NCBI GenBank assembly: GCA_028023455.1
Contig: JAQFVV010006628.1
Span: 372,001-436,000 of the forward strand
DNA length: 64,000 nucleotides
Source: Epiperipatus broadwayi
Lineage: Eukaryota > Onychophora > Udeonychophora > Euonychophora > Peripatidae
Direction: 5' to 3'
The position numbers and the translations under genes are program-made. This document shows, piece after piece, positions 1-10,692 of this stretch (positions within the stretch are counted from its first letter, which is position 1; each line of letters begins with the position of its first letter). The notes beneath the pieces were generated by a model that searched no databases, had not been told where the DNA came from, and saw only the letters and a list, made by a program, of their open reading frames with translations.

Positions 1-699
1 CACATTATATTATTAAAATTTTACTTTGATTACATTTATTTCTGCAAAATAAAATGAAAAAATTGAGTTACCAAATTTCAGCACTGTTCCTTCCTTGAAA
101 ACTAAAAGCAGACTATATTTTTTTTTTTTTTTTTACTTTAGCGACCTCTTCCAGAAAAATAATCATTTGATTATAACATAAACAAAAGAAAGGAAAAACC
201 TATTACAATCATATAGTTTTCAGTATTATTTACCTGGATTACAAAGTAATTTGACAATATAAAAAAAAATAATAATAAATACATTAAATTAACAATCAGT
301 GATGTATAATTCTTTAAACATTATTTTTTTTTTCATTTTTTTTTTTTTTTTTTTTTTTTTACAAAAAGAAATTACCAGAAGTTATTGTGCTTTATGATAA
401 GACACTCATCCACTCTCCCCTCTACCCATCCAAAATCAATTACTGTTTAGCTTTTATACCATATTAATTTGCTCTAATTATTAATATCTCAATTAAATTA
501 TTCATGTTCTCTCTTTAAAAATGACATTGAGTTATTAAATCTATTAGTTATTCACCCAAAACATGCCAAAGTGAGTGAATAGCATACTTTATTAATCAAT
601 TATTACTATTGTTATTTTATCTTTTTATTTCTTTAAAGAATAGCATTGTTTTCCTGCAGAAATAATGCCAAGTAAACCAAGTGTCAATAACACTAGGTT

Positions 700-702
<3 letters not shown>
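1..702. other. AT-rich sequence without a recognised gene
   Basis: Contains homopolymer T runs near 116-134 and 326-360 and otherwise featureless AT-rich DNA. I see no open coding signature or repeat boundary on either strand. Confidence 0.6.

Positions 703-788
<86 letters not shown>
703..788. repeat. (TA)n microsatellite
   Basis: About 43 uninterrupted TA units. It abuts the 5' side of the Penelope-like coding remnant. Reading frames through it give a meaningless Tyr-Ile repeat. Confidence 0.95.
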
Positions 789-791
<3 letters not shown>

Positions 792-1238
792 GTTATTAGA
801 GATTTTAATACAAAATATAAGAATAAAATTTTTAATAATAATATTGCTTCTCCTGCTAATAACAAAATATGGATATCAATACCATATACTTCAAATGATC
901 AAGTAAATTTTATAAGAAATATTTCTAAAGATATATGTGATATTGCATTTTACACACCTCCTACATTAAACAAATTAATAAATAATTATAAAGATAAAAC
1001 ATCATTTATAAATAAAACTGTGTTATTTATAAATGAATATGTAGGTGTGGCAGTGTATATATAGGTGAAAAAAACTAAAGAGCACTTGATGTTATTAAAA
1101 CCAGAAATCAAACAAAATTGTAAAGTAGATAATAATATTTCAGCATTTGTTTTTTACAACCATAATAAGTCATGTATTTATGGTTTTGAGTTTAATTTTA
1201 ATAATGTAAAAATATTGCAAATTGAAAAAATAAAATAA
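789..1238 (+). pseudogene. Penelope-like retroelement C-terminus with GIY-YIG endonuclease remnant
   Basis: The translated segment begins with a WISIPYTSNDQ-type stretch and continues to IAFYTPPTLNKLINNYKDKT. This resembles the linker that PLE proteins carry between the reverse transcriptase and the GIY-YIG nuclease (a 'LPY...' motif, then '..TL..L...KDK'). At 1040-1069, one frame over, CRCGSVYIGE gives the Cys pair and YIG of the GIY-YIG domain. After a stop at 1062-1064 in the first frame, that frame resumes with KEHLMLLK and later FEFNFNNVKILQIE, matching the domain's C-terminal 'EH ... NFDN.KIL' end. At least one frameshift and one in-frame stop make it non-functional. The RT domain itself is missing upstream, replaced by a TA microsatellite. 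The family assignment is from motif memory; a profile search against PLE GIY-YIG would settle it. Confidence 0.65.
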
Positions 1239-1454
1239 CAATAAAAGGAAAATAATGGAAGCTATGCTTATATACAAATACAAACATGACTTAATTAACA
1301 GGCAGGCAGCAAACATTAAGATCACAGAATTGTGGGAATGTTAGCCTTTTAAATTGTTACTTGACAAATATTACTAGGATAATCAAAGTGACCCCTAAGT
1401 GAATAAATCTTTTAATTATCTAATTACTGTATTTATAAATATTCAATGATATAT

Positions 1455-2375
1455 AATTAGAAACCAACCAGTAACTACCTAAACATTCACAATAAAGATA
1501 GTAATCAATATTTCTCACTGCTATCAAGGCAAGCTTCTCACCTTTTAATAGCAAGAATGGAAATCCACTCTTACTAATGGTCCATTGAATATATATGGAC
1601 ACTTAAAGATTGCAACTTGACCACAGAGAATGATATATTGATACAATGAAGTTTAAATAAACACCTTTTAAACATGAAATAAACATGTCCATGTAAGCAG
1701 ACAAATAAATAGTCAATTATAACATTACAAACTGCAATACTTTTAATTTGCTCATGTATTATTTAAATAATAAATGAAATAATGCTAAAGCTAAATGGGA
1801 TAATTATGTAATTAGAAACCAACCAGTAACCACCTAAACATTCACAATAAAGATAGGAATCAATATTTCTCACTGCTGTCAAGGCAACCTTCTCACCTTT
1901 TAATAGTAAGAATGGAAATCCACTCTTACTAATAGTCCATTGAAAATATATAGACACTTAAAGATTGCAACTTGACCACAGAGAATGAAATATTGATACA
2001 ATGAAGTTTAAATAAACCTCTTTCACTTATTATTTAAATAATACACGAGCAATTTAAAAGTATTGCAGTTTGTAATGTTATAATTGACTATTTATTAATC
2101 TGCATTACATGGACATGTTTATTTCATGTTTAAAATAGGTTTATTTAAACTTCATTGTATCAATATTTCATTCTCTGTGGTCAAGTTGCAATCTTTAAAT
2201 GTCCATATACATTCAATGGACCTGGATTAAAAGGTAAGAAGGTTGCCTTGACAGCAGTGAGAAATATTGATTCCTATCTTTATTGAGAATGTTTAGGTGG
2301 TTACTGGTTGGTTTGTAATTACATAATTATCCCATTTAGTATTAAGCATTATTTCACTTATAATTTAAATATATA
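1455..2375. repeat. 355-bp repeat: two direct copies plus one inverted copy
   Basis: Copy 1 starts at 1455 and copy 2 at 1810 (period 355, both beginning AATTAGAAACCAACCAGTAA). Copy 2 is truncated near 2035. Copy 3, about 2045-2375, is the reverse complement of the same unit, so copies 2 and 3 form a large palindrome. The copies differ by scattered substitutions and small indels. The block lies about 200 bp downstream of the PLE remnant and has the same tandem-plus-inverted layout as the hammerhead repeats, so it may be the terminal repeat (pLTR) of that PLE. I found no CUGANGA...GAAA core in it. The short open frames inside it on the minus strand are duplicated repeat sequence and not genes. 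Confidence 0.85.
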
Positions 2376-2919
2376 TATATATATATATATAAGTATTTAT
2401 TGAAAATAGAATGAGAAAAAATCACACCTATTTACAAAAAATGTCTGCACATCTGACTAATAAATAACCAATGGAAGCAAAGTAACAAAATCAAATGGTG
2501 AATTAAATAAAACTACAACTCAAAAACTACAAACAATTACTGTTTTGTGCAAGGTGACACTATGCATAGTTATCATTAGTCAGATGAGAAACTAGATGAA
2601 TATAATACCAGTATAGTCATCAAAATCACAACTAATCCTCTATCAGACAAAGCTGAAATCACAGCATTTTTTCAAATGCTGTTAAACCACTTTGTTTCTT
2701 AACTAAATGCTTCACAAAATGTAGAAATCTAAGTATGTGAAGTGAGAACTAATACCTTAATGTCCCATACCTGACTCCTTTTCATATTTGACAAATAGCC
2801 TTAAATATAATTTTAAAAAATCAATTAACATGCAAAATTATATGGAATAAATTAATTTTAAAGGTATCTCAAACCATATGTCTTGGGTCGATGAAATAGG
2901 ATGTGTAGTAGTAAATCAT
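2376..2919. other. AT-rich spacer, nothing recognised
   Basis: Non-repetitive AT-rich sequence between the 355-bp repeats and the first hammerhead element. No coding or structural signal seen. Confidence 0.5.
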
Positions 2920-2998
2920 TTTATAGATATAATAAACATCTCCATACTTCCCTATTCTTTTTAAATACATATAAATAAAGATATAATAAAAGACAAAT

Positions 2999-3051
2999 GC
3001 CCCCCAAGATGCATTTCGTGCTGAACCAGCACTCATCAGTTGGCCCAGGTC
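2999..3051 (-). ncRNA. Hammerhead ribozyme motif (family 1, copy A)
   Basis: Minus strand: CUGAUGAG, then stem II GUGCUG/CAGCAC closing a GUU loop, then GAAA, then the self-complementary AUGCAU that supplies stem III, C17 as the predicted cleavage nucleotide, and UUGG pairing with the upstream CCAA as proximal stem I. All universally conserved core positions (C3, U4, G5, A6, G8, A9, G12, A13, A14, the A15.1-U16.1 pair) are present. The distal stem I strand reads GGGC where the partner is GACC, so one mismatch weakens that helix relative to copy B. Ribozyme activity is predicted from structure and not shown. Confidence 0.8.
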
Positions 3052-3273
3052 ACAATCTCTCATATACATCTTTATTATATGCAAAGTATTTATCAAGAGT
3101 AAATTGTTACATTTTCATACCATTCTCAAACTTCATCCACTCACAACTTTGACGCCATCCATTTCAGATAAATACACTTAATGATTATTACTCATCATTT
3201 TCGAAACTAGAGATTATCTCTAGCACAGATATAAACTTTAAACCTCAGTTAAAGATTAATATATCTGATTTTT

Positions 3274-3294
3274 TTTTTTAAAAAAAAAAAAAAA
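3274..3294. repeat. Poly(T)/poly(A) junction inside copy A
   Basis: A T-run directly followed by an A-run within copy A. Copy B has only an A-run at the equivalent place (about 3671-3680), so this is a local expansion. Confidence 0.7.
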
Positions 3295-3339
3295 TTTACA
3301 CACACGGAGTTATTCACCTTTCTCTGTCCTGTATGTAAT

Positions 3340-3850
3340 GATTAGTAATAATCATTAAATGTATTTATCTGAAATGGATGGCGTCAAAGTTGTGAGTAGA
3401 GGAAGTTTGACAATGGTAAATGAAAATGTAACAATTTACTCTTGATAAATACTTTGCATATAATAAAGATGTATATGAGAGATTGTGACCTGGGCCAACT
3501 GATGAGTGCTGGTTCAGCACGAAATGCATCTTGGGGGTCATTTGTCTTTTATTATATCTTTATTTATATGTATTTAAAAAGAATGGGGAAGTATGGAGAT
3601 GTTTATTATATCTATAAAGATATTACATACGGGGCAGAGAAGGTGAATAACTCCGTGTGTGTAAATTTTAAAAAAAAAAAATCAGATAAATTAATTAACT
3701 GAGGTTTAAAGTTTATATCTGTGGTAGAGATAATCTCTAGTTTCGAAAATGATTAATAATAATCATTAAGTGTATTTATCTGAAATAGATGGCGTCAAAG
3801 TTGTGAGTGGAGGAAGTTTGACAATGATAAATGAAAATGTAACAATTTAA
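3340..3850 (+). mobile_element. Hammerhead repeat family 1, copy B (1.25 tandem monomers)
   Basis: The motif GATTARTAATAATCATTAA opens the unit at 3340 and recurs at 3751, giving a period of 411 bp. The second, partial unit continues to about 3850 (ending near AATGTAACAATTTA). Order: U block, ribozyme, downstream block, GTGAATAACTCCGTGTGTG block, A-run, U block again. It lies head-to-head with copy A, and the two are highly similar. The 86-residue open frame in it mirrors one in copy A and simply runs through the ribozyme, so it is not a gene. Confidence 0.85.
3487..3539 (+). ncRNA. Hammerhead ribozyme motif (family 1, copy B)
   Basis: Best-preserved example. 5' stem I is GACC-UGGG-CCAA (3487-3498), core CUGAUGAG at 3499-3506, stem II GUGCUG/CAGCAC around a GUU loop, and GAAA at 3521-3524. 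The palindromic AUGCAU (3524-3529) forms a 2-bp stem III in cis or a 6-bp helix between two molecules. The predicted cleavage is after C3530. The 3' stem I is UUGG-G-GGUC (3531-3539). Both stem I helices pair fully around an asymmetric internal loop, as in natural type I ribozymes where that loop contacts loop II. Short-stem-III hammerheads of this sort are known in Penelope-like elements and cleave better as dimers. Confidence 0.88.
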
Positions 3851-6359
3851 TAAATTATTTTATTGCAAAATATTCCAATGTCAATGATTTGATAGGCAGT
3901 GAAATAATTGCATCATCGTTAGTACTAAAAAAAAAAAGTAGTCACTGTTCTTTAATCCCTATTAGTTTATTGTTTTTTTATATATATTTATTTGTTATTT
4001 CGATCATTTTGTCTTTAACTAAAAACTATTCTTTTATAAACTAAATTTATACAATATATGAAAATTCTATAAATGCAATAATAAACCCAGTTATATATAA
4101 AAAAAATTCGACAGTAACTGGATGAGGTTTCAAACTGTGATGAATATAAAATTAAATTTAAATGTTCATAAGAAATTATACATTGATTAAAAAAATGATA
4201 AAATTTTAAATAAAAAATGTATTTACTATTCACACTGACAAAATGGCATATTAAAAGTTGAGATTTTTAAAAAAAACGTCTACTAATGTTATTACTGTTT
4301 GATTTCAAATTATGGAGGCTTGATTATCTTAAGTGGGACTTCTATTTTTATTAGATTTTGTAACATTATTTTGATTTGTGCAAGAGCAGCTATAATGAGT
4401 GTGTAACCCGTGCATGCAGCACGTTTTGAAAAAGGAGAGGGCATCAAATATATGAAAAATAAATTATAAATAAGTTATTTATTCCTTCAATGATGAAACC
4501 AGGCTTCAAAATGTCATTAGTTAAAATTTTACATAATAAAAATTATAATCATTTAAAATTATGGTTCCGTATACTAAAATAAATAATTGAGCAAAAATTA
4601 TTTTTAGATAGTAAATTTTAAATGATCTGTTAAATGTAAATAATTGGCATTTAAAAAATAAATTCATTAGAAATCCATGACAGTTGAAAATTAAGAAATA
4701 ATAACTTGTTACTAAAAAATAAGACTAATTAAAATTAGATTTACTAAGTTTTGATGATGTCGGAAAAAGATGAGAATCTTTAATCCATCTTACCCTTTAA
4801 ACATCCTCCTTCCATCTTATATAGAAAAGTCGGTATTTTTATGACTCTAAAGAATAAAAGAAATCAACAGTATAAAAGCTATGATCATAATAAGTTCTCT
4901 TTTTCTTCTTTGGAAAATTGTTTGTGCAATAAGCTTTTCAAGCATGAAGCAGTTAAACCATCATCTTGGAAGGCAATCCAGGAATTCTTTCCTTGGAAGT
5001 ACATACAGCAGCTTAGGAACTAGGAATTAAAGCAGGACAGATTAGGCTTTCTTATATGGTTATGTATAACTTAACAGCAAGTTGAAACAATATCTAAATA
5101 GCATCATATTTAATTTTTAAACAATACAGGTTGTCTTGTTATCTTTTTAATTAATTATTGTGTCTATTTGTAAATACTGTACTTGAATTAGAAGTATTAG
5201 AAATTATTAAACGTTTTAAATCAAGACTATTCTTATTAATCTGACAATATTTCATCAGAAATTTATCATTAATTTAATACTTTGTTATAAGCTCATGTGC
5301 AAAATCAACTTATAGAATGAATATAATAATTATGGTGCTTTTAATATCATATTCCTCACTGTTAATAGCAGATGATGTGGTAACAGCAGATCATGATCTA
5401 TCTCAGCATTTATTTCCAATTTCATTGTTGGCTGTGAGTTGATTCTGACCTTACATTCAAAGCAGGTCTAAAGTAACTTCCATACTATTTCTAATGTGAA
5501 TGCTGCCTTTTCCTCAAATATTTGTAGTTATATATTTTTGTAAGATCTTTCTTCAAAAAATTTTATTGAAAAACATTTGTTGATTAATCTATTTATAAAA
5601 AATTGACTTTTTTATATTTTCGGAGATCAAAATGGACACAGAATCCATGTAATAAAACAAATGATTAAGAGTAAATCAATTAATTAAAGAAACAGAATCA
5701 AAATCAAAATATATAAATAACATTAGTTGCACAGTGATTGTTAATAATATTTTTTGTTGATATAATTGCTAGGATTTTAATTTTTAAAATAATTTTAACA
5801 TTCCAGTATGTGTGATTAAATATATATATATCAGGTGCAGAATAACATAAATAAAAAAAGAATACGATATTTAGAAACAAAATGGGACTTTGCATAAATA
5901 TCTGAAAACTGATCAGTTGCATTTAATTTAATAATTATGCATTATTTTCTTTTAATTACCCCCCTCCCCTTCTATAAAAAAATATAGTTTATGATCACTT
6001 TTCAACAAAACTATGAATTTTCATTAGTTAATATTTCTATTTATAATTTGTGATCAGACATATAAAAACCAGGATTATCATCATGGTTTTTAAGATACTA
6101 TTTAAAAAGGTTTTTTTAAAGTGGAAGAAATGGCCAAATATACTATTGCATTAGGTGGCAAAATTCCTAAGGTCAGCCCTAGCTGTGCATATATATTTTG
6201 CAATGTAATACTGACTAAAATTCTTCAACTGTTAAAGTTTAATAAAATATGAAGCATCATTTTTTTAAAATAAAGATAAAAACTGTTTTTATTTTAAATA
6301 ATCTATACAGTGTTTTTCAACATATTCTAATTTTCTGTTAGTTACAAATTTAAAATCAT
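3851..6359. other. AT-rich intergenic DNA, nothing recognised
   Basis: About 2.5 kb of AT-rich DNA with short open frames no longer than chance would give in such composition. No repeat boundaries, domains or RNA motifs identified. Confidence 0.5.
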
Positions 6360-7230
6360 ATAGGACATCAACAAGGAGCTCTAACATATGTTAAATATCA
6401 AGATGAAGAGTTCAGGATTTCAGCTAGAGAACTTGGAAAAACTATATGTAATCTGAGTTTCCTACTCAAAAGAAGTGCTGATGTATGATGCCAGTGTACT
6501 ACCATTAAGTAATACTAGTAATGAAGCAGAAATACTCAATTAAATGTTATAGAATGAAACAATATTGTAAAAAAAAAAGGTAATGCAAAAAAATATTTAT
6601 AAAAACAGTAAAGTCAATGGAGCACATTGATGCTATTGGTGATAATTTAATTAAACAAATGAATAATGTTATTATAAAAAATATTGAAAAGATTGTGCCT
6701 TGTAATGTACAGAATTGTCCAAATATTATTTTTACAATAAAAGGGACAGATTTCAATATGTTGATGAACTCTAAATCAAATTTCAATAAAGAAATTAGAT
6801 GGCTTAATACAAGTATACATGGAAAGCAATCATAGATTCTGAATTAGGAAGAGAAAAAAACCCAAGTTGTTATTTACGTAAATTGATTGATAAATGAATC
6901 CACTGGATTTACAAATTACATATTTCCTTTTTGGTAAACATAGACCTAATTTGATAAACATTCACTTATTGGTTATTACAGAGTATACCAATGCATCTGA
7001 AGATTAAGTAAAGGCATGTACATAACTGAGACAAGAATCTGGTGAATTATTTCTTATCCCATTGATTTCCATATTCAATGGTTATTGAGTACTGAGTGTT
7101 TAAGAGAATCCTAATATCAGTAAAACTCAGAAATTTAAGTTTTACAATCGTTTTGAAAGATTATTTGAAATTGTCCAAGCAAAAATTCCTTTACAATTAA
7201 AAATGATAGAGGACTTTTAAAATGTTTCTA
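6360..7230 (+). pseudogene. Unidentified decayed coding-like region
   Basis: Several stretches read like protein in connected frames. GALTYVKYQDEEFRISAREL and GKTICNLSFLLKRSADV come at about 6375-6485. The 72-residue frame at 6617-6835 has PCNVQNCPNIIFTIKGTDFN and EIRWLNTSIHGKQS. A later piece (about 7140-7220) has FYNRFERLFEIVQAKIPLQL. Stops and frame changes interrupt it. The amino-acid texture (charged and Cys-containing, not the Ile/Phe/Tyr-rich noise elsewhere) suggests a fossil transposon or viral-type ORF. I do not recognise the family. Confidence 0.35.
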
Positions 7231-7384
7231 CAATATAAAAAGATTAAAATTTTGCAAAAAAAAAATACTTAAGGACAAAAAGGAAATTAATAGAAAACCA
7301 TTAAAAGAAACCATGGAGATATAGAGAAGAAGGCATTTTCTGTTTTCTTTCTTGTGGAGAAAGGCAGCCTAACAGTAAACATCC

Positions 7385-8110
7385 ATGTTAAACTCATTAT
7401 CATTTTCAACCATTATTGAGCCACTTCAGGATGAAGGACTCTTTAAGTTTAATCCAATATCTCCTATTTCTAGCCTCCCTTCTCCACATCACATCAGTAA
7501 ATTTTCTTATTTCATCCATTTCACAGATGGTCTCTTTCTAAGTATTTTTCAATTTTTTGGAATCCTCAGATCTCAACTGTTCATATATTATCATCTGTTC
7601 TAGAAATGTGTCCATATCAGCTCTATTTCAGTCTCAATTTTTTTAATGAAGTCAGTAATACCTGTTTGTTCTCTCATCCACATATTTCATTTTGATCCTT
7701 TCTTGTTAACTTCTGAATATGAAGTCTCTGTGCAGCCCTTCTGTTAAATATCCAAGTATCAGCTCCAGAAGTAAAAATTACAAAACACAATTGTTAAAAA
7801 AACTTGCTTTTCAGACATGGAGGTGTATTTTCTTTTAATATTAAGTTATTTCTTCCAAAAGAACTCGATCCAATTTTAATTCTATGATTAATTTCAGCCA
7901 TTATGTATCCATCAGTAGTAATAATCTAACAAAGATATTTATAACTTCAAACTCATCATTATCAATCTTTGTTTTGTTAATTTGGGAAAATCCATTAAAC
8001 ATTATTTTAGTTATTTTAATGTTTATCTTTAGTCCTACTTTTTTTACTTTCATCTGATAACTTGTGCAACATTTTCTGAAGCTCTGAAGCATCATTTTCG
8101 AAAGCAATTA
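7385..8110 (-). pseudogene. RTE-type LINE reverse transcriptase, 3' fragment
   Basis: Minus-strand translation gives MLSKMMLQSFRKCC, then KVGLKINIKITKIMFNGF and KIDNDEFEVINIF. This is the conserved stretch after the catalytic YADD of RTE-clade reverse transcriptases ('VGLKINxKKTKVMFN ... ELEVVDxFVYLG'). Further on (7490-7560) RRPSVKWMK and IRKFTDVMWRRE match the C-terminal 'GRPxxRWxDDIRKF...W' motif. Frameshifts and stops are present and the catalytic part is absent, so this is a dead 5'-truncated copy. It parallels the fragment at 27.8-28.6 kb. Confidence 0.7.
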
Positions 8111-10645
8111 TACCAGAAAAAGAAAAATATATCCTAAAGAAAATAAGGGTCATAAACTTACATATATTAAATCCATATTCATAATATCACTTTATGTTAA
8201 CCAGTTATTAGATGAATGATTAAAATTAATATAATTATTTTCTTAACCTATAGTCTGGATGTACTAACATTTGGCCAATAACAATGTAGATAATCTTAAT
8301 AAATATATATATATATAAAAGGGAAGGTGTATGTGGGAATGCAACTATTTGATAATTCCTGAATATTTCAAAAGGTACAATAAAAATAGTAATCCTTTGG
8401 GATTGTAGTACTTGTATATAAGAAAAGAATTACTTCCATTTAAAAATTACATCTTTTTTATATAATATTTTAATATTTTATAAATGTTGTCAATTTTTTT
8501 TTTCATAAAAAATTATCAAATCAAGCATTTATATATACATTTTTTTCCATAAATAACAAAATTATGCATGTATTTACTTTAATTGCCTTTAAATTTTACA
8601 AAACTACTAATTCGCAAATGCTGTATTCTGATAACATTTTCTCACATTTGAAATGTTTTTTATTATGTGGAAGAAGTTAAATGAATGAAATGGATACAAT
8701 AATAAATAATTATGCTATTGTTTACCACTATGGTATGACAAAAGTTCAAAATATTAGTAATAGCTTATGTTTTCTTTTTCCTCATGGAAATTAATTATTA
8801 ACCCTTGTGCATTCTGACAGTTTCTCCTGTTCCATATGGCAAGGGTTTTTGGAAATGCTCAACCTTTTGTTTTTATAAAATCTTTATTTTATGTTAAAAC
8901 TCAATAAATAGGACTTTATTTTCTTTTAATTTAATTTTGCAAGTAAATAATATTTTGAAAAATCACATTTGATCACTTTAAATATGTAAAAACTGACCTG
9001 TGAATACAACAATATGCCATAAACATTATTACAGATATTTATTTAAACAATCATGTTAAAAATTAATGAATTCATTCTTATTTTACATTGTTTTTTTAAT
9101 GCAAATGAACAAAGGTAGATTTATGATAATTCTTTCAAATTCTCTTTAAAATCTGATATTTTCTGAAATTACAATACTTTAAAAGATTTTAAAACCAAGA
9201 CAATTTTAACAGACAATAACACAACAGATATTTTCTTTATATTACAGTCAAACTTATTAACTACTATTTCTAAAAACAAAACATAAATAAATAAATTGAA
9301 AATTTATCTCTGTATTTCTTTATAATACTCAACCAATTAAAATAAAAAAATAATCAAAAATATTTTATAAACAAGGAAAAATCATTTTCATTATATTTCA
9401 AAATCTTCATGTGAAAACTATTCTAGAAGAATCCAAACATCTGGGCATTTTCTTCTGCCAAAAGAACATAGGAAAATTCTTATGATGGTAGCCACAGTTT
9501 GTAAGATGGTGACTTCTTCATTTTTTTTTTTTTTTTCAATTTTAAAATCAATAAAAGCATTACATTAAAAATCTACTTTTTTAAAAAAGCCACAGGTTAG
9601 TATCACTTAGGATAATGTTAATAATATGATTTAAAGTTACAGAACAACATCACTTTATCTGAGGAAACTTTAAATGATTTTTAAGGAAGGTGAAGGTTTA
9701 CAGGCTGATTCCATAAGTATAAAGTTGGCTTTAAAAGATACTGGTAATATACAATTTCTTTTCCTGCATACTTAATATAATACAAAAATTTAATATGGCC
9801 ATTCAAATATTATTAAAAATATTTTTATTAAATTTATCATATCATTGAGTAAAATTTCAATATGCTTTTTTACTTCATATGGTTCACATTATAAAACTAC
9901 TATAATTTCAAAATAAACAAATCTGTCAATAAATATTGCATCATTTGGAGCTGTAACTTTAGACCAAAATGAGAAATAATAATTTATTAAATATAAAAAT
10001 TAAACCTTAGTGACTTAAATAATTTGCTTCAAATTAAAAAAAAAACGTGAAACACCACTAAATCAGTTTTCATTTCCAATGCTTAGTTCAATTCATATTT
10101 TGAATCACAATGAAAAATTGAAATGTTTCTTCTCTCTAATCTAGAGAATACTAATTTCATTATTTCTTAGGTTTTAATAAATTCTTTAAAAAAATAAGCT
10201 ATTACAAGAAATCATGGCCAGCCTTCTAAGATAATGATTTCTTCTCCTTCCTTCTCTTAAATGCATTATCGCAATTGCAGGCAACTTTTACTATTTATTA
10301 GCTACAAGATTTTAAATTTTCCATAATAATAACTTGAATATTTAATTGGTTCTAAGTTTAAATTGGCTTTACAGGTACAACAATCTATCATGACATCTTA
10401 AATAAGATTGTCCCTTATAAAGAATGTTTCCTCATGCTAGTTAGTGTGTGGATGGGTCACTGATCTGCATACCCAGTTGCATCTCTTTCAACAGCTTTGC
10501 TATAACATTTAGATAATGCTATAGGATAAAGATCACTTTATCTGCACAGTTAATCATGACTGATCTTAGCCCATTCTCTTAAATATATATTATCTATGTA
10601 CTTTCAGCTTTTTGTTTTTATCAATATATTTTTCACATAAGCTCT

Positions 10646-10648
<3 letters not shown>
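8111..10648. other. AT-rich intergenic DNA, nothing recognised
   Basis: Long stretch without domain-like reading frames. It holds a poly(T) tract near 9521-9537 and a short (TA)n run near 8302. No repeat family recognised. Confidence 0.5.

Positions 10649-10690
<42 letters not shown>
10649..10690. repeat. (TA)n microsatellite
   Basis: About 21 TA units. Confidence 0.9.

Positions 10691-10692
<2 letters not shown>

Larger units (their letters stand above)
2920..3339 (-). mobile_element. Hammerhead repeat family 1, copy A (one full monomer)
   Basis: On the minus strand this 420-bp copy reads, in order: a block ending GTGAATAACTCCGTGTGTG; an A-run; a block with TTTATATCTGTG and a TAGAGATAATCTCTA mini-palindrome; a block with ATGGCGTCAAAGTTGTGAG; the ribozyme (2999-3051); and a block ending ATCTATAAA. 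Copy B, on the other strand, has the same blocks starting from a different point. Copy A's 3' end (ATCTATAAA) and 5' end (ATTACATAC) are adjacent inside copy B. Copy A is therefore exactly one monomer opened at a junction that is internal in B. This layout suggests a tandem or circular template. Confidence 0.85.

Noticed and set aside
681-1064. 127-residue open frame starting in the TA microsatellite
   Set aside because: The Tyr-Ile repeat part is microsatellite. The remainder is only the first part of a frameshifted PLE C-terminus and not an intact gene.
1420-1957. Duplicated minus-strand open frames (MSIYIQWTISKSGFPFLLLK)
   Set aside because: They are shadows of the 355-bp repeat; frames are lost in the third copy.
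2869-3702. Two near-identical 75- and 86-residue open frames (MINTLHIIKMYMRDCDL...) on opposite strands
   Set aside because: They run through the hammerhead ribozyme in the two inverted repeat copies. The identity reflects repeat similarity, with no sign of protein function.
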